Assembly: GCA_024278175.1 (NCBI GenBank)
Contig: JAJRTS010000061.1
Location: 1 to 64,000, forward strand
Reading direction: 5' to 3'
DNA: 64,000 nt
From: Gemmatimonadales bacterium
GTDB lineage: Bacteria; Gemmatimonadota; Glassbacteria; GWA2-58-10
Shown here piece by piece: positions 1 through 8,911 of this stretch; positions within the stretch are counted from its first letter, which is position 1, and every line of letters begins with the position of its first letter. The translations under genes and the position numbers were made by a program. The notes under the pieces were generated by a model that saw only the letters and a list, made by a program, of their open reading frames with translations, was not told the DNA's origin and ran no database searches.

Positions 1-37
1 AAGCATCGGACACTTCCCAAGAGTGAATTATTGCCAT
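1..37 (-). CDS. Truncated CDS at left edge, possible IS5-type transposase N-terminus
   Basis: Only the first 12 codons lie in the window. An ATG at 37 (minus strand) is preceded by a strong GGAGG ribosome binding site four bases upstream (42-46 on the plus strand). The peptide reads MAIIHSWEVSDA. A start of this kind, with WEVSDA near residue 7, resembles what I remember of IS5-type transposases (WEVSDxxWxxxxPLxP). Twelve residues cannot prove that. The strong RBS is what supports a real gene start. The rest of the gene is outside the window. Confidence 0.35.
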   Translation of the reverse strand, partial: MAIIHSWEVSDA

Positions 38-668
38 AGCACCTCCAAGGTATAATTTTCAATACCTGAAGCAATATGACAAAATTATTTCAAAAAGTAA
101 AGCTTATTTACGGATAAGTTCTAAATCAAAGGTCTCGATAGAATAAATCCAGGGAAATTAGCTTGTTACTCTTTTGATTTCGTCCGGCTCGTTGTGATAT
201 TCCCGGCATCACAATCCAGGGATAGCTGCTTATGGCTTCAATTCAGGCGCTTGATGACCGCGTGTCATCTCCCAATAGGGTCGAGGTGACGGCCCGGATC
301 GGCCCGGAAACAGTCGGCCGGTGACATGGCCGATATCGCGCCCCCGGATAACCGGCTGTCTCAGTCTGCTGTATGTCGTCAGAGCATGTTGGACAGATAG
401 CCTCCAAAACTAAGGTGAAACTCTCAGCAATTGCAACTGATTTTTTCATCTTCCCGCACGCGGCAAAAAAATTCCCTCATTCTCAGGGTTTGCTGTTCAA
501 TCATATCCCTCGGTGCCGGGCACTGCCTTCCGCGGCCGTTGTGCACCGTGGCTGGAGTATGGTTGTCGAGTGATATTATGAATGGGGCCAACCTCAAATT
601 GCTTGAATCTTCTCATTTTTAGTTTTAATGTTTTGGGAGCAGGTTGCGGGGAAACCCGGCCAAAAATT
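38..668. other. Non-coding stretch between edge gene and first repeat copy
   Basis: About 630 bases with no convincing gene. The left part is AT-rich, as expected for the upstream end of an insertion sequence or a promoter region. A 68-codon minus-strand reading frame (243-449) has a weak GGGAAG before its ATG, but no recognisable domain and no neighbours. I do not call it. No tRNA, array or clear terminator is visible. Confidence 0.5.
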
Positions 669-894
669 AAAGTGTTTCTTGAAAGTTTTGTCTTTTTGCG
701 AGGGAAAGAAAATTCTGAGCATGGTACGGAAAAACTTCCGTTGTTCGTAGAATATCGTAGGGGCGACACATGTGTCGCCCGTCAACCTGTGCGCCTGCTG
801 TATCCTTTGCGGGCGAGGCATGCCTCGCCCCTACGAGGGAAGGAACGGCTCTTCGAGGGAGAATCAAGAGGACAATTGTTTAGAGAACCACTCT
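669..894 (+). repeat. Dispersed palindromic repeat, copy A (MITE-like)
   Basis: One of four related ~226-229 bp units in the window (others at 21495, 48143 and 58739), all in the same orientation. The ends are imperfect terminal inverted repeats: AGTGTTTCTTGAAAG on the left against AGTGGTTCTCTAAAC read inward from the right. In the middle are two GC-rich hairpin arms (about 758-780 and 811-834) bounded by GTAG...CTAC. In this copy each arm is itself a perfect 20-base palindrome of the form GGGCGA-N8-TCGCCC, with different centres (CACATGTG and GGCATGCC). It has no coding capacity, so it would be non-autonomous. The family name is unknown to me. Confidence 0.85.
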
Positions 895-1026
895 AAAACT
901 GACCTTGCCATAAAAAAGTTGATCCGGTTTATTAAGATAGAGTCCGGATTAATACTTTTGAAAAGGATTCGAATTTGAGATGGTGAATATCGGCTTAATA
1001 CGAGCCCTGTGCGAAAGTAGGGGATA

Positions 1027-2601
1027 ATGCCGGCACACACTACGTCGCGGCGGGAATTTATCAGGCGGACGGTCTCCGGGACCGCGGCCCTTGCTCTGGC
1101 CGGCACGCTGCCGGTTTTGTGCGGAGCCGGCGATTCCGGCGCCAGGCCGAATATCGTGCTGATCATGGCCGATGACCTCGGTTACGGCGACCTGGGCTGT
1201 TTCGGCGCGGAGTTGATCTCTACGCCCAATATCGATGCACTGGCGGCCGGCGGAGTTACGTTCACCGACGCCCACGCGCCGGCATCGCTCTGCACGCCCA
1301 CGCGCTACGCGGTGCTTACCGGGCGTTACTGCTGGCGCAGCCCGCTCAAGAGCGGTGTGCTGCAGGGCTACGACCCGTTGCTGATCCAACCCGACCGGCT
1401 CACGATTGCCGGTGTGCTCAAGGGGGCGGGTTATCGCACGGCCTGTATCGGCAAGTGGCACCTGGGCCTGGGCCGCGGCAAGCCTGTCGATTACTCGCAG
1501 CTGCTCACGCCCGGCCCGCGTGCGCTGGGGTTTGACTACTTTTTCGGCATCCCCGCCTCGCTGGACATGCCGCCCTATTGCTGGGTGGAGAACGAGCATG
1601 TGGTCGGCAGCCTGAGCCTGCCCAAGAAGCCGCTCAACACGCTCCAGCGCGAGGGCCCGATGACGCCGGGCTGGCGTGACGAGGAAGTCGGGCCAACGCT
1701 GCTGCGCAAGGCCGAGCGTTTTATTGACGGCTGTGCGCGCAACCACCCGGATGATCCGTTTTTTGTCTACCTGCCCTACCAGGCCCCCCATACACCGTGC
1801 ACCCCGCCGGGCTTTATCGAGGGTCGCAGCGGGGCCGGGGTGCGGGGCGACATGGTGGCCGAACTCGACTGGGCTGTGGGGCGGATCAACGAGGCTCTTC
1901 GGCGGCATGGGTTGGAAGACAATACGCTGGTGATAGTTACCAGCGACAACGGCGCGCTGACCACCGGGCCGCCGTCGTGGGCGGGCGACCCGCCTGAGAA
2001 GTACGACCTGGTCCACAACGGCCATCTGCCCAACGGCCACTTGCGCGGTCAGAAAGCCGACATCTGGGACGGCGGCCATCGTGAACCGCTGATCGCCCGC
2101 TGGCCCGGCCGGATCGAACCCGGACGTACGAGCGGCGACCTGTTTTGCCTTACGGACCTGATGGCAACGTGCGCGGCGGCTGCCGGCGTGGGGTTGCCCG
2201 CCAACGTCGGCGAGGACAGTTTTGATCAGTTGCCAGCCATGACCGGCGGGGCGCACTCATCCGCAGTGCGCGAATCGGTTGTGCATCATTCCGGGGCCGG
2301 GATGTTCTCTTTGCGCCAGGGCAGGTGGAAACTCGTGCTGGGCCGGGGTTCGGGCGGGTTCAGTTCTCCGCAGCTGGTCGAACCGGCAGCGGGCGAGCCC
2401 CGCGGCCAGCTCTACGACATGAGCGCGGAAAACCCGGAGCTGAAAAATCTCTGGGCGGAGAAGCCGGAAGTTGTGAGCGCCCTGCTCGCCTCGCTGGAGG
2501 AAACTGTCAGCCGCGGGCGCAGCACACCGGGGCCGGAGCAGGCCAATGACGGGGCGGTGGATATCTGGGCCGGAGCGAAAAGCAAAGTTGGAGTTCCCTG
2601 A
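1027..2601 (+). CDS. Tat-exported arylsulfatase (Cys-type)
   Basis: A 524-residue sulfatase of the alkaline-phosphatase fold, expected to hydrolyse sulfate esters on glycans outside the cytoplasm. A twin-arginine signal (S7-R-R-E-F-I) leads into a hydrophobic stretch to about residue 30. The N-terminal metal-binding segment (MADDLGYGDLG, D49/D50) and the formylglycine signature C89-T-P-T-R follow, then GKWHLG near 142-147 and SDNG near 306. Cys89 must be oxidised to formylglycine; no maturation enzyme (FGE or anSME) is seen in the window. The start at 1027 has AGGGG just upstream. It converges with a second sulfatase, leaving only 26 bases between them. The substrate cannot be told from sequence. 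Confidence 0.93.
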   Translation: MPAHTTSRREFIRRTVSGTAALALAGTLPVLCGAGDSGARPNIVLIMADDLGYGDLGCFGAELISTPNIDALAAGGVTFTDAHAPASLCTPTRYAVLTGRYCWRSPLKSGVLQGYDPLLIQPDRLTIAGVLKGAGYRTACIGKWHLGLGRGKPVDYSQLLTPGPRALGFDYFFGIPASLDMPPYCWVENEHVVGSLSLPKKPLNTLQREGPMTPGWRDEEVGPTLLRKAERFIDGCARNHPDDPFFVYLPYQAPHTPCTPPGFIEGRSGAGVRGDMVAELDWAVGRINEALRRHGLEDNTLVIVTSDNGALTTGPPSWAGDPPEKYDLVHNGHLPNGHLRGQKADIWDGGHREPLIARWPGRIEPGRTSGDLFCLTDLMATCAAAAGVGLPANVGEDSFDQLPAMTGGAHSSAVRESVVHHSGAGMFSLRQGRWKLVLGRGSGGFSSPQLVEPAAGEPRGQLYDMSAENPELKNLWAEKPEVVSALLASLEETVSRGRSTPGPEQANDGAVDIWAGAKSKVGVP

Positions 2602-2627
2602 GTGGGCAATGACCCGCTGTAATTCAC

Positions 2628-4085
2628 TTAAGGTGAACCGAGCTTGTGAAGTTCGTACACCTCGTCGGGGATTGTCTTCAGCTTCCAGAACCCGGACTCG
2701 GTCCGGGCACTTTCCATGTTGCGCAAAGCTTCTCCGGCTATGTCCTGGCGAAGAATCGCAAGGTCATTTGTCTCACCAACATCATTTTCGAGATCGTAAA
2801 TTTCCAAAGCTGTTTTCGGGCTATGTTTTAGCGCTTTCCATTTTCCCATGCGAATCGCTTGCCTGGAGGTCAGGCTTCCATGAAACTCCCAATAAAGATA
2901 TTTGTGCTTTTCCTGTTTTTCTCCTGTTAGTGCCGGGAGATACGAAATGCCGTCGATTGATTTCGGCTTGGTCGCTCCCGCGATATCCAGGGCAGTGGGC
3001 AAAAAGTCCCAGAAAGCTGAGATATGGTTCGATATCATCCAGTCTTTTATCCTGGCCGGCCAGCGCGCAACCAATGGCACCCGGATTCCTCCCTCATACA
3101 AATCACTTTTGATTCCCCTTAACGGACCATTGCTATTAAAAAAAGCCGGATCACCGCCATTTTCACGATGAGGTCCATTGTCACTCGTAAATATGACCAG
3201 CGTGTTATCGTCGATTACGAGTTCCTTTAATTTGTCCAGCAACTTACCAACGTACCCGTCCAGCCGGGTGATCATCGCCGCTTGGTTTTTTTGCTGCTGA
3301 GGCCAGTTTTCGTTGGAGTAGGGGGCATCCGAAGGGACTTCCATGCCCTCGCTACCGGCCTCATTATTGGCATGCGGGATTGTATATGAGAGATAAAGAT
3401 AAAATGGATTCCTTTGATTCCTCGCAATAAAGGACAGGGCCTCCCCGGCAAACAGATCGTTTGAATATTGAGATTTCTCAACTGCTACACCCGCGCCGTC
3501 CCCCCTGGGCTCAGCGACCCGATTTCCTGCCAGCGGAATTCTCTCTGCGTTGCGAAATAAAAATTCAGGATATGAATTATGAGCGTGACGTTGGCCCAGA
3601 TAGCCGTAGAAATAATCAAAACCCTGTTTACCGGGGACGCCTTCGGAACCCGGCGCACCCAACCCCCATTTTCCGATCAATCCTGTTTTATAGCCGGCTT
3701 CTTTCGGTAACTTCGCCACCGTTACCGTATTTAACGGGAGTGGTTCATTGCCCATGGGATCGATTTCCCTGTTACCTCTTATGTACGAGTGGCCGGTGTG
3801 AAGTCCCGTCATCAGGCAACAGCGTGAAGGAGCGCAGACCGTGCTGCCCGCGTAATGATCGGTAAACCTGATACCTTCAGCCGCCAACCTGTCGATGTTC
3901 GGAGTTCTGATATATTGCTGGCCATAACAACCCAGATCTCCATAACCCAGATCATCCGCCAGAATAAAGATTATGTTGGTTTTTTCGCTTTTGCCCGCAA
4001 CAGGCTGCGCCCGCAGCAGGCCTGCCGAGGATATTCCCATCACACCTGCAGTCAGATTTTTGATAAATTCCCGTCTTTTTTGCAT
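2628..4085 (-). CDS. Tat-exported sulfatase (Cys-type)
   Basis: A 485-residue sulfatase, distinct from its convergent neighbour. It begins with a KRREF twin-arginine-like signal (residues 3-7) and a hydrophobic segment. Metal ligands sit in ILADDLGYGDLG (D44/D45) and the formylglycine signature is C84-A-P-S-R. GKWGLG and TSDNGPH motifs follow. The ATG at 4085 is preferred over an in-frame TTG two codons earlier, because GGAAAG lies eight bases upstream of the ATG but only two from the TTG. With the neighbouring sulfatase and the GH109-like enzyme it suggests breakdown of a sulfated, amino-sugar-containing glycan. Substrate unknown. Confidence 0.93.
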   Translation of the reverse strand: MQKRREFIKNLTAGVMGISSAGLLRAQPVAGKSEKTNIIFILADDLGYGDLGCYGQQYIRTPNIDRLAAEGIRFTDHYAGSTVCAPSRCCLMTGLHTGHSYIRGNREIDPMGNEPLPLNTVTVAKLPKEAGYKTGLIGKWGLGAPGSEGVPGKQGFDYFYGYLGQRHAHNSYPEFLFRNAERIPLAGNRVAEPRGDGAGVAVEKSQYSNDLFAGEALSFIARNQRNPFYLYLSYTIPHANNEAGSEGMEVPSDAPYSNENWPQQQKNQAAMITRLDGYVGKLLDKLKELVIDDNTLVIFTSDNGPHRENGGDPAFFNSNGPLRGIKSDLYEGGIRVPLVARWPARIKDWMISNHISAFWDFLPTALDIAGATKPKSIDGISYLPALTGEKQEKHKYLYWEFHGSLTSRQAIRMGKWKALKHSPKTALEIYDLENDVGETNDLAILRQDIAGEALRNMESARTESGFWKLKTIPDEVYELHKLGSP

Positions 4086-4287
4086 GGCCAATACTTTCCT
4101 TTTAGGTAAACTAATATGCAGGGCGGTTAGTTATTTTGTAACTTTGCAAAAATCCATCCTTATCAGATATCATCGAATCAGCCCGTAAAACTCATCGCAG
4201 TAGGGGAAACGTCTGGCTCCGGGCTGGATTAGTCCCATTGCTGATGAATCCTTTCGGGTAGAGCGGTAAAGCAAAGAAAGATTGATG

Positions 4288-4340
4288 CCGGGTAAGCTAA
4301 ATGGGGCCGGAAATGTTCAGGCCCCATTTAGCTTATCCGG
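4288..4340. repeat. Near-perfect 21-bp inverted repeat (hairpin)
   Basis: Arms 4288-4308 and 4320-4340 are complementary at 20 of 21 positions, with an 11-base loop. It lies 24 bases beyond the stop codon of the minus-strand GH109-like gene. It may be a 3' hairpin that protects or ends that transcript, but neither strand shows the T-run of an intrinsic terminator. The rest of the 4086-4363 gap shows nothing I can name. Confidence 0.75.
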
Positions 4341-4363
4341 TAATCGGCCGCAAACTTGACGGA

Positions 4364-5698
4364 TCAAGTGAAATTCAGCCGCGGGGCGGTTTCCCACTTG
4401 CCCCGGGTGAAATCCGGGAAATCCACCGGTTTGCTGCGCCCGGCCACGGACATCTCGGTAAGCGGAGAGATGGCGCTGCTGGTGACCGAATCGTAGACGT
4501 CCCAGTCGGGTACCCGGTCGTTGCGGATCGCCTCCACCAGGCGGTGCCAGACCAGCGGCGTTTGCTTGACGTTGCCCCCGTGGCCGCGGACGGCCCGGCT
4601 GCGCTCGGGCGGGTTATAATTTTTGACCAGCGGATGCTCGTACTCTTTCAGGTATTTGTCCGCTTTTTCCCAGCTATGCTCCTCCGGCGAGATCCCTTCG
4701 AGGTAGATCAGCGCGCCCCGGCCCACATCGCCGATTCCCCGCCCGCCAAGAAAGACTCCCTTGCTGCCCTGCAGACGGAAAAAGCCGCGCGGATGGGGCG
4801 TGTTGGTGTCGAAATTGAGGGTGACCAGCTTACCGCCGGCGGTGCGGATCAGCGAGCAGTTGTAGTCTCCCTGGGCCATATCCATGGTAGCGTACGGATG
4901 GTCGTCGCCGTAGTACTGGGCCGCGTATTCGTTGAGCATCTGCGCCCCGGAACTCATCGACACCAGGTACTCGAACCGGTCTCCGTGGTTGATGTCCAGG
5001 CAGGGCATGATCCGGTTCATCGGGTGATCGGGATACAGGTTGCCGTTGCGGTCGATCGAGTGCTGGAGGCGCCAGGGTTCGCGCTCGGGGTCGAACTTGA
5101 CCAGGCGCAGGTCGTGGACGTAGCCGCTTTCGGCGTGGATGATGTCGCCGAACACTCCCTGCTGCACCATGTTCATCATACCCATCGCGAACCCTTCCAG
5201 CCCGATCGTGGCCCACTTGCCGCTGCTCTCGTAATTTTCAACCAATTCCCAGGCCTGGTCCACAGTCAGCACGATCGGGACCTCACTCACCGCGTGCTTG
5301 CCGTTTTTCTGGGCGGCCACACAGACCGGCTGGTGCCACTGCCAGGACGTGCAGCAGATTACGCAGTCCAGTTCTTCTTCCTCGCAGAGCCGGACAAAAT
5401 CGGTCTTGGTTTTTCCGTAGAGCCGCGGGCTGGGGCGCCCCGACTGTTCGACCCAGCTCTTGGCCCGGTAGAGATAGTGGTCCTTGATATCGCACAGGGC
5501 CGGAACCTCCACACCCTCGATCCCCAGGGCGCAGTCCAGATGCCACGATCCCCTGTCTCCTACGCCGACAAAGCCCAGCCGGACCGGTTTATCCGCGGCC
5601 CGCGCCGGTTTGAGCTGCATCTGCCCGGCTACGGCCATTCCGGCCATCGACGCCGTGGTGAGCTTGAGAAAGTCCCTGCGTTTCAGGTGGTCGCTCAT
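4364..5698 (-). CDS. GH109-like (Gfo/Idh/MocA-fold) secreted glycosidase
   Basis: A 444-residue protein of the NAD-dependent Gfo/Idh/MocA fold with a Tat signal (KRRDFLK, residues 6-12). A Rossmann glycine motif (GFVGVGDRG, about 42-50) is followed by a SWQWHQP segment, an EVP segment, VHDLR, and a C-terminus with YDSVTSSAISPLTEMS and PDFTRGKW. I recall the same layout in Elizabethkingia alpha-N-acetylgalactosaminidase, the GH109 founder, which removes terminal GalNAc by an NAD-cofactored oxidation-elimination route. The start at 5698 has AAAGGA seven bases upstream; a longer reading frame to 5740 lacks this. Adjacent sulfatases fit a sulfated glycan or mucin-like substrate. Other Gfo/Idh/MocA oxidoreductase activities remain possible. 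Confidence 0.82.
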   Translation of the reverse strand: MSDHLKRRDFLKLTTASMAGMAVAGQMQLKPARAADKPVRLGFVGVGDRGSWHLDCALGIEGVEVPALCDIKDHYLYRAKSWVEQSGRPSPRLYGKTKTDFVRLCEEEELDCVICCTSWQWHQPVCVAAQKNGKHAVSEVPIVLTVDQAWELVENYESSGKWATIGLEGFAMGMMNMVQQGVFGDIIHAESGYVHDLRLVKFDPEREPWRLQHSIDRNGNLYPDHPMNRIMPCLDINHGDRFEYLVSMSSGAQMLNEYAAQYYGDDHPYATMDMAQGDYNCSLIRTAGGKLVTLNFDTNTPHPRGFFRLQGSKGVFLGGRGIGDVGRGALIYLEGISPEEHSWEKADKYLKEYEHPLVKNYNPPERSRAVRGHGGNVKQTPLVWHRLVEAIRNDRVPDWDVYDSVTSSAISPLTEMSVAGRSKPVDFPDFTRGKWETAPRLNFT

Positions 5699-5975
5699 CG
5701 GTTGTTCCTTTCTGGAAAAATCATTGAGGATATGCCACAAGTGAAACTTTAACCGATATTCACCATATTAACATGGAAACGGCAAAAGACAGCTTCTTTT
5801 TTCAATTCCAATCGAAATTTTTCATCCCTTTGTACTCGGCCCCGAGATTTTTATCCCTCATGCGATAACCTGTCCGTTCTGATCGCAAGGATCGAAAATC
5901 TTTCGGGGCTGTACAGAAGAATAGGGACCTGACCTGCCTGCCGCAAGCTCAACTCTTGAGTTCTCCCGATCTTGG

Positions 5976-6003
5976 TTGTAATGTGCTTAGGGTACCGCAT
6001 AAT
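5976..6003 (+). promoter_or_regulatory. Possible promoter in divergent 353-base gap
   Basis: TTGTAA (5976-5981), a 16-base spacer and CATAAT (5998-6003) lie about 50 bases ahead of the propeller gene starting at 6052. The gap 5699-6051 separates this gene from the divergent GH109-like gene, so it should hold promoters for both directions. I see no clear operator or other element in the rest of it. The -35 match is only 4 of 6. Confidence 0.35.
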
Positions 6004-6051
6004 CACAGTTACGCCTGAAGACTATTTATTATCGTAAATGAAGGAGCGGAA

Positions 6052-7428
6052 ATGAAGCTGGCCCGGGTATGGACTGTTCTGCTTGCTATCTGGCTCTGCG
6101 CCTGGTTCCCGGAGCCGCTGAGGGCCGGGCAGGCCGCTGGAGAAAAACTCAAGTTCGGCAGCGTTACAATCGACCATTATAATTTCAGCCCCGTGGACAA
6201 GGACGCCCAGATGTGGAGCGCGATATATATCGCCTCCAACAATAAAATCTATATCGGCCTCTGCACCCACGGAGACGCCGCCACACTCTACGAGTTCGAT
6301 ATAGCTACGCGCAGCATGCGTCAGTTGGCCAACCTGACAGTTTTACTGGATGAGCGCGGCAGGGGAATCTGGACCAACGGTAAAATCCACGTGCGGATGC
6401 AGGAGCTCGACGGCTACGTTTATTTCGGCTCGTTCTGCGAGGACAACGGCCCGCCGGCTATCGACGCCAACAGCTACGGGGGGCCCTACTGGTTCCGGGT
6501 CGAGATGGCCAGCGGAAAAGTTGAAAAACTGAGCCGGATCAACAGCTTCTGGGGCCTGCTGGCACAGACCATGGATAAAGAGCGGCGGATAATCTACGGA
6601 CTGGCGGAGAACGGCAACCTCTACCGCTATTTTATCGACCGGGATTACACCGAGGACCTGGGCCGGGTGGATAGCTGGGACATCTGCCGGACAATATTCT
6701 CCGACGACCGGGGCAATGTCTACGGCAGCTACCCGCCGGGCAAGCTCTGGAAATACGATGCGGCAGCCGACCGGATTTTTGACCTTCAGTATGTTGAGCT
6801 GCCGATAATCAATGTCTCGCGCACGATGGCCAACCCGATGCTCGACCGCAAGGCCCAGTGGCGATATATCGAGTGGGACCCGGTCAGCAGGGCGGCCTAC
6901 GGGATAGTGGGCGGCAGCAACTTGCTGTTCCGCTTCGATGTCAACCAGGGGCAAGAGGGAACGATAACTCCGCTGACGACCATCTGCGCGCCTCAGTACC
7001 GCGATGGCGACCCGTTCAAGATACCCCATGCCACCCTGGCGATGACCATCTCCCGGAGGGAGCGGAAGATCTACTACCTCCCGGTCATCTCCGGGGATTT
7101 CGATTATGGCGCTGTTGTGCTGGACGTGGCGGGCAGCGATAAGTTCGCGGGCCGGATCGCCGATGGGCGCGGGCTGCCGCCGCTTTCTTTCATGGTCAGT
7201 TATGACATGCAAAGTGGTGAGCGGAAAGACATCGGGATGCTGCGCACCGCCGACGGCAGGTTCGCCTACGGTATGGGCGGAGCGGAAACCGACAGCGAGG
7301 GGCGCATCTGGTTTGTCGGAGCGTTCGAGGAGCCGGACAGCGCTTACGTGGTGGGACGCATGGGTGGAAACCCTTACAGCATGGGCCTGGGCTGCTACGA
7401 TCCTTTCAGCGCAGGGGGCGCAAAGTGA
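6052..7428 (+). CDS. Secreted propeller-like protein, first of a tandem pair
   Basis: A 458-residue exported protein with a signal peptide ending near LRA-GQA (residue 25). The mature part repeats short beta-rich units built around IYxG/VYG and LYxFD/LYRY (for example KIYIGL, IIYGLAENGNLYRY, NVYGSYPPGKLWKYD, IYYLPV). This is the pattern of a six- or seven-bladed beta-propeller. The AGGAG site five bases before the ATG supports the start. I do not recognise a catalytic motif. A related protein follows 67 bases downstream, and the neighbourhood (sulfatases, GH109-like) suggests binding or processing of an extracellular glycan. That role is inferred from position only. Confidence 0.8.
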   Translation: MKLARVWTVLLAIWLCAWFPEPLRAGQAAGEKLKFGSVTIDHYNFSPVDKDAQMWSAIYIASNNKIYIGLCTHGDAATLYEFDIATRSMRQLANLTVLLDERGRGIWTNGKIHVRMQELDGYVYFGSFCEDNGPPAIDANSYGGPYWFRVEMASGKVEKLSRINSFWGLLAQTMDKERRIIYGLAENGNLYRYFIDRDYTEDLGRVDSWDICRTIFSDDRGNVYGSYPPGKLWKYDAAADRIFDLQYVELPIINVSRTMANPMLDRKAQWRYIEWDPVSRAAYGIVGGSNLLFRFDVNQGQEGTITPLTTICAPQYRDGDPFKIPHATLAMTISRRERKIYYLPVISGDFDYGAVVLDVAGSDKFAGRIADGRGLPPLSFMVSYDMQSGERKDIGMLRTADGRFAYGMGGAETDSEGRIWFVGAFEEPDSAYVVGRMGGNPYSMGLGCYDPFSAGGAK

Positions 7429-7495
7429 GCCGCCATTTTCGCTCCCGCAAATCGAATCGTTATCTGACAGAGGAAAGCTATCCCCGGAGGAGAAG

Positions 7496-8863
7496 ATGAA
7501 AAATATAAAAAACATCGTGCTGTTTGCCGCCTGCCTGTGCCTTAGCGGAACGGCCGCGGCCCAGCAATGGATCAATCCCCATTTCGATACGCAGCGCCTG
7601 GACTACCGCGATCTGGGCTACCCGCTGCAGAACCTGATCCCGGCCGACAACTCGCGTATCTCCGCATTGCTGGCCCACTCCAACGGATTTATCTACGGCG
7701 CCACCAGCGGCAAGACCCAGTCGTACCTGTTCTTCTATAACCGCTATATCAACAAGGTGCGTCCGCTGGGCAGGATCGGTGGGGAGGCGGGGGTGTATCA
7801 TTGCCTGGTCGAGGGCGAGGGCGGGCGGATCTATATCGGCAGCGGGCGGAGCATGTTCGAGCCGCTGGAGCTTACGCGCGATTTCCCGGTGGGGGTCGAG
7901 GCGATCGAGAAGCAGTTGTGGCGGGACATCAAGGGCCAGTACGAGGGCTACCCGGGGGGGCACATTTATCGTTATAATCCCGCCGCGGGCGACCTTCAGC
8001 GCTACACCAACGATGACGCCTGTCCGCTGGAAGACCTGGGCATCCCCGTGCCGAACAACACTGTCTATGCCATGACCCTGAGCGCGGATAAATCGACAAT
8101 CTACGGTATCAGTTATCCCGATGCCCACTTTTTCGTTTTCGATATCGCCAGCGCTAAAACGACTGATTACGGCGACATCCTGGCCCACAAGGTTTTCGGC
8201 GGACCGGAGCGGAACTGGCGCACCGTGCCCCGCGCACTCTACTGCGACCCGGAAACGGGTTTCGTCTATACGTCCGGGGACAACGGTTTCATCCTGCGTT
8301 TCGACCCGGCGGCCGACTGCCTGGCGCTGACTTTCATGCGCCTGCCCGGCGAATACTGGGAAGGTCTCAAGTCATGGGATTACCCGGTGGTGGAAGCTTT
8401 CGATACCGACTCCCGTGGCCGGCTCTATACGGCCACCAGTGACGGCTACCTCGTCCGGCTCGATCCGGAGCTGGACAGGGCTGTTGTGCTGGGCAAGCCG
8501 CGGATAGCGCGGAGGATGCGAGCGATGCGGATTGGGGCCGATGACGTGGTATACATGATTACCGGCGAGTTCGAGCGTGCCTGCAAGCTGCACACCTACG
8601 ACCTCTCCGGCCAGCGGGGGTTCCAGGAGTTGGGTCCGTTCGCGGTCGACCGTAGCCCTTACTATTCCCGGCGGGCCTACCAGTTCGATTCGATGGCAAT
8701 TGGTCCCGACGGCACGGTGTTCTGTGGAGAGAGCGAGCGTCGCGGCAAGCTGTTTTTCTACATCCCTGGCCCCGGAGTGTTCAAAGAAGGGTTGAACCCC
8801 ACCAATCCGGTGGTGGAACGCCAGCGGAAAGACACCCCCGGTCTGATACAGGAAAGGCTCTGA
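7496..8863 (+). CDS. Secreted propeller-like protein, second of a tandem pair
   Basis: A 455-residue exported protein with a clear signal peptide (residues 1-22, cleavage near AAA-QQ). The mature part carries repeated beta-blade-like units (FIYGATSGKTQSYLFFY, RIYIGSGRS, HIYRYNP, TIYGISYPD, RLYTATSDGYLVRLDP). These match the style of the upstream protein, so the two look like an old tandem duplication. The ATG at 7496 has GGAGGAG immediately upstream; the reading frame stays open back to 7106 but overlaps the previous gene. No enzyme motif is recognised. It is probably co-transcribed with the upstream gene. Confidence 0.82.
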   Translation: MKNIKNIVLFAACLCLSGTAAAQQWINPHFDTQRLDYRDLGYPLQNLIPADNSRISALLAHSNGFIYGATSGKTQSYLFFYNRYINKVRPLGRIGGEAGVYHCLVEGEGGRIYIGSGRSMFEPLELTRDFPVGVEAIEKQLWRDIKGQYEGYPGGHIYRYNPAAGDLQRYTNDDACPLEDLGIPVPNNTVYAMTLSADKSTIYGISYPDAHFFVFDIASAKTTDYGDILAHKVFGGPERNWRTVPRALYCDPETGFVYTSGDNGFILRFDPAADCLALTFMRLPGEYWEGLKSWDYPVVEAFDTDSRGRLYTATSDGYLVRLDPELDRAVVLGKPRIARRMRAMRIGADDVVYMITGEFERACKLHTYDLSGQRGFQELGPFAVDRSPYYSRRAYQFDSMAIGPDGTVFCGESERRGKLFFYIPGPGVFKEGLNPTNPVVERQRKDTPGLIQERL

Positions 8864-8911
8864 CCCGGGCAGCTTTGGCAGTTATCAGTGGAAGTTGAAC
8901 TGACTCCGGGA

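Noticed and set aside
243-449. A 68-codon minus-strand frame in the left non-coding region
   Set aside because: The weak RBS and absence of family, neighbours or convincing composition are not enough to call a gene.
949-2256. A 435-codon reading frame opposite the first sulfatase
   Set aside because: Its sequence is Arg/Gly/Pro-rich with no domain, and it mirrors the high-GC third-position pattern of the sulfatase on the other strand. It is a shadow.
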